Part shown: positions 1 to 5,912 of the stretch, one piece after another
Numbering within the stretch: the stretch's first letter is position 1
Layout of the letters: each line of letters begins with the position of its first letter
NCBI GenBank assembly: GCA_023247835.1
Contig: JAHFFU010000016.1
Span: 3,265-10,455, forward strand
DNA from: Candidatus Bathyarchaeota archaeon
GTDB taxonomy: Archaea > Thermoproteota > Bathyarchaeia > 40CM-2-53-6 > FEN-987
Direction: 5' to 3'
DNA: 7,191 nucleotides
The notes under the pieces: model-generated
The model's input: the letters and a program-made list of their open reading frames with translations, nothing else
Databases searched by the model: none
What the model was told of the DNA's origin: nothing
Program-made: the position numbers and the translations under genes

Positions 1-393
1 CCTGATTCGGGCAAAATCATCAACCCACAATCCTACACAGGCCAATGCGAAGGTGCAATAGTCCAAGGCCTCGGTTTCGCTTTGACTGAGGAGACTCAAA
101 TCGAGAATGGTATAGTGAAGACAAACAACTTCACTACTTACATTATCCCGAGCATATGCGACATCCCAGAGATTCAGGTGGACCCCGTCGAGACTTACGA
201 GAAGATCGGCCCATTTGGGGCGAAGGGCTTGGGAGAAATTGGCATAATTCCAGTAGGGTCAGCTGTGGCTAACGCAATCTACGATGCAACGGGTGCACGC
301 GTCTATACGCTGCCCGCAACGCCCGAAAGAGTTTACCGGGCCATCAAAGAGCAAACAGGGCTGGGAAACTTTGCCAGCAAAAGTCAAGGTTAG
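1..393 (+). CDS. Molybdenum hydroxylase large subunit, C-terminal fragment (first copy)
   Basis: This is the last 130 residues of a molybdopterin-binding large subunit of the xanthine dehydrogenase / aldehyde oxidase family; the rest lies left of the window. The frame is open from base 1 and stops at TAG 391-393. Visible family signatures are the GKIINP segment (codons 4-9), the EGAIVQGLG cofactor-domain motif (codons 17-25) and GAKGLGE (codons 73-79). The Glu at codon 79 matches the catalytic base known in the family (Glu1261 of bovine xanthine oxidase). The ending LPATPERV is also typical. The same blocks occur in the complete large subunit at 2014-4347, but many residues differ (for example GEIG here against GEPP there), so the two are paralogues, not a recent duplication. 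An in-frame TTG at 82 is internal and not the true start. The last 23 bases overlap the downstream MoaD-like gene. The substrate is unknown. Confidence 0.93.
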   Translation, partial: PDSGKIINPQSYTGQCEGAIVQGLGFALTEETQIENGIVKTNNFTTYIIPSICDIPEIQVDPVETYEKIGPFGAKGLGEIGIIPVGSAVANAIYDATGARVYTLPATPERVYRAIKEQTGLGNFASKSQG

Positions 394-646
394 ATTATTC
401 CACGAACTGAGGGCGAGCATAGGGGAGAGTGAAATCGAGCTCGAAGCTGACACTCTAAACGAGTTAGTAAAATCGCTCATCAACAGGAACGGGGCTGTTA
501 AGGACTTACTTTTCGACTCCCAGGGGCAGCTTCGAGGTTACACCATGTTCTACGTCAATAATGCGGTTCAAAATCCACCTGACCTATCTCGGAAACTAAA
601 TGACGGAGACCTAGTACTATTAGTTCCACCAGCAGCAGGTGGGTGA
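371..646 (+). CDS. MoaD/ThiS-family sulfur carrier protein
   Basis: This 91-residue protein has a ubiquitin-like (beta-grasp) fold pattern. It opens with the strand AKVKVRLFHELR, continues through an amphipathic region around residues 28-48, and ends with the GDLVLLVPPAAGG tail (residues 79-91). The terminal Gly-Gly is the residue pair that is adenylated and thiocarboxylated in MoaD and ThiS. MoaD normally supplies sulfur to molybdopterin synthase (MoaE) for the dithiolene of the cofactor. Its place between large and medium subunits of a molybdenum hydroxylase supports a molybdopterin role, though a dedicated sulfur carrier for this enzyme is possible. I chose TTG 371 because family homology starts there. 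An in-frame ATG at 284 would add 29 residues that look like a shadow of the upstream gene. No strong ribosome binding site precedes TTG 371, and the 23-base overlap suggests translational coupling. No MoaE or MoeB/E1-like partner is in the window. Confidence 0.87.
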   Translation: MPAKVKVRLFHELRASIGESEIELEADTLNELVKSLINRNGAVKDLLFDSQGQLRGYTMFYVNNAVQNPPDLSRKLNDGDLVLLVPPAAGG

Positions 647-662
647 AGACTAGTTGCGGAGG
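641..662 (+). promoter_or_regulatory. Two candidate ribosome binding sites for the FAD subunit
   Basis: GGGTGAAG (641-648) overlaps the MoaD-like stop and lies 5 bases before TTG 654. A second site, GGAGG (658-662), lies 6 bases before an in-frame ATG at 669. The second site and ATG look better as translation signals. The first start, however, keeps the Phe at residue 4 that usually opens this protein family (FxxxxP pattern). The start is therefore open between 654 and 669, five residues apart. Confidence 0.5.
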
Positions 663-1541
663 TTTGACATGTACGTCCCAGAGGATCTACCTGACCTCCT
701 TCAATACCTCGACACCCACCAGTCTGAAGTCCACCTGTTAGCGAATGGGAGCGACCTTATCAACCGAATTCAACGCCGGCAGGTTAACCCCAAAGTCCTA
801 ATCGACCTTTCTGGCCTCAATGAGTTCAATTATGTGAAGAAAGACGGAAACGTAATCAGGATAGGCGCACTCACAACCATCTCCGACCTTATCGCCTCGC
901 CTATCATAGATCCACGGCATGAGGTTTTCCGTGACGTTGCCGCGACGTTTGGTGGACCATCTATAACTAACGTGGCCACTATCGGCGGCAACATCTGTGC
1001 TGCTTCATCATCTGAAGACCTCTTGCCTATCCTACTCGTTCTCGACGCCCAAGTTCGGGTACGCAGTAAACAGGGAGAGCGTGTGATGCGGCTGGAGGAT
1101 TTTCTAAAAGGTAAGCGGGCGGTCGACCTAAGGCCAAACGAAATTCTCGTCGAGACCATGTTCCAAGCAATCGATGAGCAATCCGCTTGCGCCTTCGAAA
1201 AAGTGGGAATGAGGAATTCATTAATCATAGCGTTTGTTAACTCAGCCGTCTACTTGAAACTCGATAAGAAAACTAAACGCGTTGAGGAGATTCGCGCTGC
1301 CTTCAACCGCGTAGGCGGGAAGATACCGGAACGAGCAAAGCGAACCGAAGAAAAACTGCGCGCAAAGGTGCTGAGTGCGGAAGCGGTGAAGGACGCTGTT
1401 TCTACTTTGAGCAGCGAGCTGAAGCTCAGCTCAGATTTCAGAGTCTCAGGTGAATACCGCACAGATGTCGCTGGCGTACTGTTCAGGCGAGCGCTCGGCA
1501 GATGCGCAGGCAGCTTGTTAGGTGAGAAGATAATTGTCTAA
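654..1541 (+). CDS. Molybdenum hydroxylase FAD-binding medium subunit (CoxM/CutM type)
   Basis: This 295-residue protein has the usual length for the medium subunit of a three-subunit molybdenum hydroxylase. FAD would receive electrons from the Fe-S subunit and pass them to an acceptor that the sequence does not identify. The N-terminal FAD domain shows LLANGSDLI (residues 28-36), matching the family's AGG motif but with Asn in place of the first Gly. It also shows TIGGN (109-113), the conserved FAD pyrophosphate-binding turn, followed by DLLPILLVLDA. The C-terminal part (about 185-290) matches the CO dehydrogenase flavoprotein C-terminal domain, including AAFNRVGGKIPERA. It has only three scattered cysteines and no insertion, so it lacks the extra [4Fe-4S] cluster found in 4-hydroxybenzoyl-CoA reductase. 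TTG 654 is the preferred start, ATG 669 the alternative. The stop overlaps the next gene by 8 bases, as expected for subunits made in step. Confidence 0.92.
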   Translation: MRRFDMYVPEDLPDLLQYLDTHQSEVHLLANGSDLINRIQRRQVNPKVLIDLSGLNEFNYVKKDGNVIRIGALTTISDLIASPIIDPRHEVFRDVAATFGGPSITNVATIGGNICAASSSEDLLPILLVLDAQVRVRSKQGERVMRLEDFLKGKRAVDLRPNEILVETMFQAIDEQSACAFEKVGMRNSLIIAFVNSAVYLKLDKKTKRVEEIRAAFNRVGGKIPERAKRTEEKLRAKVLSAEAVKDAVSTLSSELKLSSDFRVSGEYRTDVAGVLFRRALGRCAGSLLGEKIIV

Positions 1542-2007
1542 ACACCTTTTGAAATTCGCAGTTAATGCCAAAGAGTATGCGTTGGTCGTGGAATCCCAGG
1601 AGCGATTATTGGATGTTCTCCGCGACAGGTTAGGGTTGAGGGGAACTAAGGAAGGCTGCAGCACTGGGGATTGTGGCATATGCGCCGTGCTGATGAATGG
1701 GAAACTTGTTAACTCATGTTTGATTTTCGCCATCCAAGCCAGGAACAAGAAGATTCTGACCATTGAAGGAATTGGAACAGCTGAGAACCTTCACCCCATT
1801 CAACGCGCCTTCGTGAAATGGAATGCGTCCCAGTGTGGATTTTGCATCCCAGCCATGATTCTGGCGGCAAAGGACCTTCTTGACAAGACCCCGGACCCCA
1901 CCGAGGATGATATCAAGAAAGCCACAAGCGGAATCCTGTGCCGCTGCACAGGGTACGTGAAAATCTTTGAGGCTGTGAAAACAGCGGCCCAGGAAATGAA
2001 AAGGTAG
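1534..2007 (+). CDS. Molybdenum hydroxylase small subunit with two [2Fe-2S] clusters (CoxS/CutS type)
   Basis: This 157-residue protein carries electrons from the Mo site to FAD. The N-terminal plant-ferredoxin-like domain has Cys42, Cys47, Cys50 and Cys62 (pattern CSTGDCGIC, then a fourth Cys after 11 residues). The C-terminal four-helix domain has Cys101, Cys104, Cys136 and Cys138, within QCGFC and CRCTGY. Gln100 before the second pair is the conserved residue near the molybdopterin in known structures. The usual CGFCTPGM reads CGFCIPAM here, a mild change of Gly to Ala. All eight ligands are present, so both clusters should form. TTG 1534 overlaps the medium-subunit stop by 8 bases. GGTGAG at 1521-1526, 7 bases upstream, is a reasonable ribosome binding site and supports this start. 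No signal peptide is visible, so the enzyme is probably cytoplasmic. The 6-base gap to the next large subunit points to a single transcript. Confidence 0.96.
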   Translation: MSKHLLKFAVNAKEYALVVESQERLLDVLRDRLGLRGTKEGCSTGDCGICAVLMNGKLVNSCLIFAIQARNKKILTIEGIGTAENLHPIQRAFVKWNASQCGFCIPAMILAAKDLLDKTPDPTEDDIKKATSGILCRCTGYVKIFEAVKTAAQEMKR

Positions 2008-2013
2008 ACCCCA

Positions 2014-4347
2014 ATGGCTGATGACCAGGCAACGGTAGAGAAACTCACCAAAAGCAGGCAACTGCTGGTTGTGGGTAAGAGCATCGAGCGAGTCGACTCC
2101 ATCGACAAAGTGATCGGGAAACCAATCTACACGATGGACATCGTTCCGGAAAACGCGCTATACTTGAAGGTTGTGAGATCGCGCTTCGCACATGCCCTTT
2201 TGAAGCGAGTTGATGTTTCGGAGGCCCGCAAATATCCGGGTGTCGCTGCAGTTGTCACGGCTCGTGATATTCCTGGCATTAACGAATCGACCGCACTCCT
2301 CCCTGACAAGCCGTTGTTGGCGACTGATAGGGTGAGATTCGCGGGCGAACCGATCGCTGCCATCGCATCCTACGACCCATCCATAGCTGAAGAAGCAGTT
2401 GACCTAGTCAAGGTCGATTACGAACCACTCCCGGCAGTCTTCTCACCAATTGATGCCCTGAAACCTGGTGCCCCCACGATTCACCAGAATGGCAACATTG
2501 CAAAGCACATGAAACTGCGAAAGGGTAACGTGGAGGAGGGCTTCAAGCAAGCGGACCTAATTGTTGAAGGCACGTACAAGAGCCAGTTCCAGGAACCGGT
2601 ACCACTAGAGCCCGAAGCTGGTTTCGTGATACCAGGACCTGATGGTTCAGTAACCTGCGTCGGATCTATGCAGAGCCCATTCCACGTACAGACTGGCATA
2701 GCCAAAATCCTCTCAGTACGGCCTGACCAAGTTCGCGTCATCCAGGCCGTAACTGGCGGTGCCTTCGGACCGAAATCAGACGAGATACCGGTTGACGTGC
2801 TGGGCATGGCAGCTCTGGTTGCCATAAAGACTCGGAAGCCAGCCGCCCTAGCGTATACGCGCGAGGAATCAATGATCGGGCACACGAAACGCCATCCCTT
2901 CGTTACAACTTTGAAAGCCGGCGTGAAGAATGGAAAGTTCACGGCTTGGGAAGCAACCCTGCTCGCTGACACTGGCGCATACGCCTCACTAGGCCCACTC
3001 GTCGTAATCCGCGCATGCTTCCACGCGACAGGGCCATATGTCATTCCACATGTGAAAACTGACGCTTACTGTGTCTATACAAACAACACCTTGGCAGGAT
3101 CATTCAGAGGTTTTGGAGGGCCGCAAGCGCACTTTGCGGCTGAGTCGCACGTAGACGAGATTGCGAAGAAACTAGGAATGGATCCACTGGACTTCCGATT
3201 AGCGAACATTCTTAGACCTGGAACCTTGACGGCTACAAGCCAACTCGTCGATGAGGCGTGCGGACTCGAAGAATGCATTAGCAAGGCAGCGAAGGAATCG
3301 GATTGGTATAGGAAACGTGAGCAGTTCAGCAAGATGAGTGGGACCAAGCGGCGGGGCCTAGGCATCGCCATCATGTACCATGGAAATAGCCTGGGGCCAG
3401 AGGGAACCGACTACGCAGCCGTACACATGCAAATTGACAAAGGTGGCTTGGTCAGGTTTAGGACGGGACTCACAGAGTATGGTACAGGCGCGCCATCAGG
3501 CCTCATTCAGATCGCAGCCGAAACCATGCACCTTCCCGTGAATTACTTCAAACTGGAACCACCTGACACAGATTTTTGCGCCGACACGGGCCCGACTGTT
3601 GCTTCGCGCACGATCACTATTGGCGGCCGCGCTACACAGATGGTAGCTGGAAAGCTATACCAGAAGCTCAAGGAGGTCGCGGCGGAAATGTTAGGTTGTG
3701 CCGCTAGCGAAGTCGAATCCGCCGACGCGAAGTACTATCCGAAATCAAGCGCTCAAAGCTCCGTTTCCTACCACGAAGTGATCGAATACGCATACAAACA
3801 GGGAATCCAGCTGAAAGAAGCTGGGACATTCACCGCGCCCAAATGCGAATACGACCCAGAGACAAGTCAAGGAACAACATACCTGCAGTACACGTACGGG
3901 GCAGTGACCGCCGAAGTCGACGTCGACACCGAAACCGGAGTAATTCAGGTTATCAAAATGGTGACAGCGTACGATGTTGGCAAAGCCATCAACCCGCTCT
4001 CGCTCGAAGGCCAGATCGAAGGAGGCACGGTGCAAGGGTTAGGTTACGGGGTTATGGAAGAACTCATACACAAAGACGGCATCGTCCTCAACCCCAACCT
4101 TGGAGACTACTACATACCCACCTCACTCGACATCCCCGAGATGAAGACGATAATAGTGGAATATCCAGGCCACCTAGGCCCGTACGGAGCGAAAGCGATA
4201 GGGGAACCGCCAATAGTTTTGCCGGCACCGGCAATAGTAAACGCAATCGACAACGCGATAGGCTTGAGGCTCGATGAGATTCCAGCTACTCCAGATAGAG
4301 TACTGATCGGTTTCAAGAGAGCGCGAGAAGGCCAGAAGCAAACTTAG
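2014..4347 (+). CDS. Molybdenum hydroxylase molybdopterin-binding large subunit (complete, second copy)
   Basis: This 777-residue catalytic subunit hydroxylates its substrate with water-derived oxygen at a Mo site. Domains by eye are an aldehyde oxidase/xanthine dehydrogenase hammerhead domain (about 32-140) and two molybdopterin-binding domains (about 150-390 and 415-700). Motifs include QEPVPLEPE (Gln193 at the position of bovine Gln767), GGAFGPKSD (248-256), FRGFGGPQ (364-371), ASRTITIGG, EGGTVQGLG and GAKAIGE (725-731) with catalytic Glu731. Ser255 replaces the purine-binding Glu802 of xanthine oxidase, whereas Arg333 (in IRACFH) matches Arg880. Thr491 (YGTG) replaces the usual Gln of MGQG. 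The loop reads AGSFRG, without the Cys of form I CO dehydrogenase (AYRCSFR), so CO oxidation is unlikely. ATG 2014 is the start, with a weak AAGGT upstream. The gene is complete and its stop overlaps the xdhC start. Family assignment is firm, but the substrate is unknown. Confidence 0.96.
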   Translation: MADDQATVEKLTKSRQLLVVGKSIERVDSIDKVIGKPIYTMDIVPENALYLKVVRSRFAHALLKRVDVSEARKYPGVAAVVTARDIPGINESTALLPDKPLLATDRVRFAGEPIAAIASYDPSIAEEAVDLVKVDYEPLPAVFSPIDALKPGAPTIHQNGNIAKHMKLRKGNVEEGFKQADLIVEGTYKSQFQEPVPLEPEAGFVIPGPDGSVTCVGSMQSPFHVQTGIAKILSVRPDQVRVIQAVTGGAFGPKSDEIPVDVLGMAALVAIKTRKPAALAYTREESMIGHTKRHPFVTTLKAGVKNGKFTAWEATLLADTGAYASLGPLVVIRACFHATGPYVIPHVKTDAYCVYTNNTLAGSFRGFGGPQAHFAAESHVDEIAKKLGMDPLDFRLANILRPGTLTATSQLVDEACGLEECISKAAKESDWYRKREQFSKMSGTKRRGLGIAIMYHGNSLGPEGTDYAAVHMQIDKGGLVRFRTGLTEYGTGAPSGLIQIAAETMHLPVNYFKLEPPDTDFCADTGPTVASRTITIGGRATQMVAGKLYQKLKEVAAEMLGCAASEVESADAKYYPKSSAQSSVSYHEVIEYAYKQGIQLKEAGTFTAPKCEYDPETSQGTTYLQYTYGAVTAEVDVDTETGVIQVIKMVTAYDVGKAINPLSLEGQIEGGTVQGLGYGVMEELIHKDGIVLNPNLGDYYIPTSLDIPEMKTIIVEYPGHLGPYGAKAIGEPPIVLPAPAIVNAIDNAIGLRLDEIPATPDRVLIGFKRAREGQKQT

Positions 4348-5177
4348 TGGAGATGGATTTGAAACACGTACCCATCGCGTCCGACGCGGAGATCATTCAA
4401 GAAGCCAACAAACTGATCGAGGCGTCTAAAGCGTTCGCATGGGTAACCATCATCAACCAAGAGGGATCGAGCGCACGCCACCTCGGTTCATCCATGCTTG
4501 TAACCAGCGAAGGAAAAATAATCGGAACCGTTGGAGGAGCGATCGCTGAACTTCAGCTAATTGATCAAGCAATGCAAGCGATCAAGGAAGGAAAACCAAG
4601 AACTGTTAAGATGCCTTTGCCGGTCTGCGCAGGCGTCATAACCTGCTTCATCAACGTCTTCCAACCACCCGAGACACTGATCCTAGTCGGCGGAGGCCAC
4701 GTTGCTCAGCCGATGGCTACGCTGGGGAAAATGCTTGGCTTCAGGGTGATTGTCATAGATGATAGGGCTGAATACGCGGCCAAGGAAAGATTTCTGGAAG
4801 CAGACAAGTTAATCGTCGATGATTGGGAAAAAGCGTTGAGAGAAGTACCAATCGATGAGCAAACATACGTCGTGATTTTGACGTACGCCGGCGAATACGA
4901 TGAACTGGCCCTTAGGAATGTTATCGAGTCCAAGGCAGCATACATAGGAATGATTTCCAGCGAATCCAAAGCGAAAGCAATCCTGTCAAAGTTAAGAAGG
5001 GATCGGGTTCCCGAACACCTGCTTCGCCGAGTAGTAACACCGATCGGCCTAGATATCGGCGCCGAAACACCCGCCGAAATCGCGGTCAGCACAATGGCTG
5101 AAATCATCATGCGGAGAAAGAAAGCGACTGGCAAGCCACTCTCAATCGCCGAGCGGGAGATAACGAAGACAACCTAA
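4347..5177 (+). CDS. xdhC: XdhC-family molybdenum cofactor insertion/sulfuration factor
   Basis: This 276-residue protein matches XdhC/CoxF. Known members bind the molybdenum cofactor, help exchange a terminal oxo for a sulfido ligand, and deliver the cofactor to the large subunit. The N-terminal domain shows EGSSARHLGSSMLV (39-52) and TVGGAIAE (61-68). A central segment holds Cys94 and Cys100. The C-terminal Rossmann domain begins with LILVGGGHVAQ (111-121) and includes YIGMISS and the signature PIGLDIGAETPAEIAVS (232-248). Departures from the usual pattern are GGA for the GGC/GGG turn, CAG for CGG, and TYAGEYD where relatives have a TH..xD motif. GTG 4347 shares one base with the upstream TAG stop; ATG 4353 is an alternative start two residues on, and neither has a clear ribosome binding site. 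It is last in the operon. The 34 bases to the convergent next gene hold no convincing terminator, only a short CAGGGTACTCTG near-palindrome at 5194-5205. Confidence 0.93.
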   Translation: MEMDLKHVPIASDAEIIQEANKLIEASKAFAWVTIINQEGSSARHLGSSMLVTSEGKIIGTVGGAIAELQLIDQAMQAIKEGKPRTVKMPLPVCAGVITCFINVFQPPETLILVGGGHVAQPMATLGKMLGFRVIVIDDRAEYAAKERFLEADKLIVDDWEKALREVPIDEQTYVVILTYAGEYDELALRNVIESKAAYIGMISSESKAKAILSKLRRDRVPEHLLRRVVTPIGLDIGAETPAEIAVSTMAEIIMRRKKATGKPLSIAEREITKTT

Positions 5178-5211
5178 GCCCCACACTCGAATTCAGGGTA
5201 CTCTGGTGTAG

Positions 5212-5571
5212 CTATGAGTCGCCTGTAGGAAATGTTTCGGTCATCTGCCTTATTGCTTTCTTAATAACCTCGGCGCTCCTTGCGACATCCTCGGGTGGCA
5301 AATGGTCCTCGTAGAAGTTCGTGTGCAGCTTATCCGCGTGGGCGAAAGCGTCATGAAGCCTCAGTTCAGGATGCTCCTTATCCAGCTGAAGCAAGTATTG
5401 AGCGATGCTTCTGTGGGTACCAAGCTTCTCGCCATGCGCCGCTGCTATAGCCTTAACCATTTCTACAAAACCTCCCCAGAGTTTCTCAGAGCCCTGCGCA
5501 TAATCGCCCTTCGCGATAAGGTCGTCTGCCTCCGTCAAATATTTCCTATTTAATTGAAGGTACGTCGTCAT
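5212..5571 (-). CDS. PaREP1-family HEPN-like small protein
   Basis: This 119-residue, all-helical protein resembles the archaeal PaREP1/PaREP8 family, which belongs to the HEPN-like group. Visible marks are an amphipathic first helix, GDYAQGSEKLWGG (residues 22-34, the family's ASEKLWGA-like core), the helix VKAIAAAHG (39-47), and LHTNFYED (82-89), the family's LHxNFYE motif. A His-Arg pair (53-54) lies where relatives often have a conserved His. Some HEPN proteins are RNases in toxin-antitoxin pairs. PaREP1 proteins are largely uncharacterised, and I see no clear RxxxxxH catalytic motif, so nuclease activity is not claimed. No minimal nucleotidyltransferase or other partner lies beside it. 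It is convergent with the xdhC operon and read away from the blaI-like gene. ATG 5571 is the start, preceded by only a weak GGA. Family membership is fairly sure, function is not. Confidence 0.82.
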   Translation of the reverse strand: MTTYLQLNRKYLTEADDLIAKGDYAQGSEKLWGGFVEMVKAIAAAHGEKLGTHRSIAQYLLQLDKEHPELRLHDAFAHADKLHTNFYEDHLPPEDVARSAEVIKKAIRQMTETFPTGDS

Positions 5572-5784
5572 TTTCCAGCGACCTTAAGATACGTCTTACT
5601 CAATCTCAAGCTATCCTCGCCATCAATTAAGCTGACCGCTGAAAACGTAGATGTCTCTCCAGGTCTGGATCCAGGACCCAGAGTTGATACAGTTTGTGTT
5701 GCGATCGATGCAAAAGAACCAGGCATTGTTGTAAGCGCCAGGAGCCCAGATTCCGATTATCGCAGGCCTTTCGTCACCCCTTAG
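5554..5784 (+). CDS. Doubtful small ORF, hypothetical
   Basis: This 76-codon frame opens at TTG 5554, which lies inside the start of the minus-strand HEPN-like gene. No ribosome binding site is visible. From about codon 17 the translation looks protein-like: alternating hydrophobic residues, TAENVDVSPGL, then VDTVCVAIDA and IVVSARSPDSDYRRPF. This faintly recalls the PEN...A(x)D..R pattern of Pcc1, a small KEOPS subunit, but the match is too weak to name it. The lack of any other start codon, and the overlap, argue against a working gene. It could be a degraded remnant or chance. Confidence 0.15.
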   Translation: MKVRRHFPATLRYVLLNLKLSSPSIKLTAENVDVSPGLDPGPRVDTVCVAIDAKEPGIVVSARSPDSDYRRPFVTP

Positions 5785-5831
5785 CTGTCACTCTCAGACT
5801 CTCCGTGGGTAGTTGAGACGTGTACGTATTG

Positions 5832-5885
5832 CCGCCCTGTAGGCGGGATGTAGCCTGCCATCTTCCTGGTGAGCCGATAGGGCAG
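5832..5885 (+). other. Two possible RNA/DNA hairpins upstream of the BlaI-like gene
   Basis: The first is CCGCC (5832-5836) paired with GGCGG (5842-5846) over a 5-base loop. The second is CTGCC (5855-5859) paired with GGCAG (5881-5885), extendable inward by ATC (5860-5862) with GAT (5876-5878) across a two-base bulge. Each stem is short and could arise by chance. There is no T-run after either, so neither is a convincing terminator. A structured leader or a binding site is possible. Confidence 0.22.
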
Positions 5886-5896
5886 TAGTTTTTAGG

Positions 5897-5912
5897 TACT
5901 ACAACGATAGTA
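5897..5912. promoter_or_regulatory. Candidate BlaI/MecI-type operator
   Basis: The 16-base dyad TACTACAACGATAGTA has inverted arms TACTA and TAGTA around a 6-base centre. BlaI/MecI repressors of Gram-positive bacteria recognise dyads built on TACAnnTGTA. The mec site, as I recall it (TACTACATATGTAGTA), matches this one at 12 of 16 positions, including all of TACTACA. The right half is imperfect at the inner TGTA. A further GTAGT at 5885-5889 makes an inverted pair with ACTAC 5898-5902, giving three half-sites in 28 bases. The dyad ends 17 bases before ATG 5930 of a BlaI-like gene, exactly where a self-repressing operator would lie. Confidence 0.5.

Noticed and set aside
284..370. ATG 284 as start of the MoaD-like protein
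   Set aside because: The extra 29 residues overlap the conserved end of the large subunit in another frame and do not resemble MoaD/ThiS; homology begins at TTG 371.
830..1228. 132-codon minus-strand ORF
   Set aside because: It is antisense to the FAD subunit across the TIGGN motif and shows no motif of its own.
654..1541. 4-hydroxybenzoyl-CoA reductase beta subunit with an extra [4Fe-4S] cluster
   Set aside because: The protein lacks the roughly 40-residue Cys-rich insertion and has only three scattered cysteines.
2481..3044. 187-codon minus-strand ORF antisense to the large subunit
   Set aside because: The plus frame here carries the conserved GGAFG and QEPVPLEPE motifs; the antisense translation shows no domain.
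3843..4277. 144-codon plus-strand ORF inside the large subunit
   Set aside because: It is extremely Arg-rich, lies wholly within the conserved Mo-binding domain of the real frame, and has no recognisable motif; it is a shadow.
2014..4347. Annotation as CO dehydrogenase CoxL
   Set aside because: The form I AYRCSFR loop is replaced by AGSFRG with no Cys, and the form II AYRGAGR loop is absent too.
5178..5211. Rho-independent-like terminator between the convergent genes
   Set aside because: There is only a 12-base near-palindrome with almost no loop and no T-run.
5831..5900. Possible tRNA in the GC-rich intergenic stretch
   Set aside because: No cloverleaf could be folded: no acceptor stem pairing, no GTTC-type T-loop, and stems of only five base pairs.
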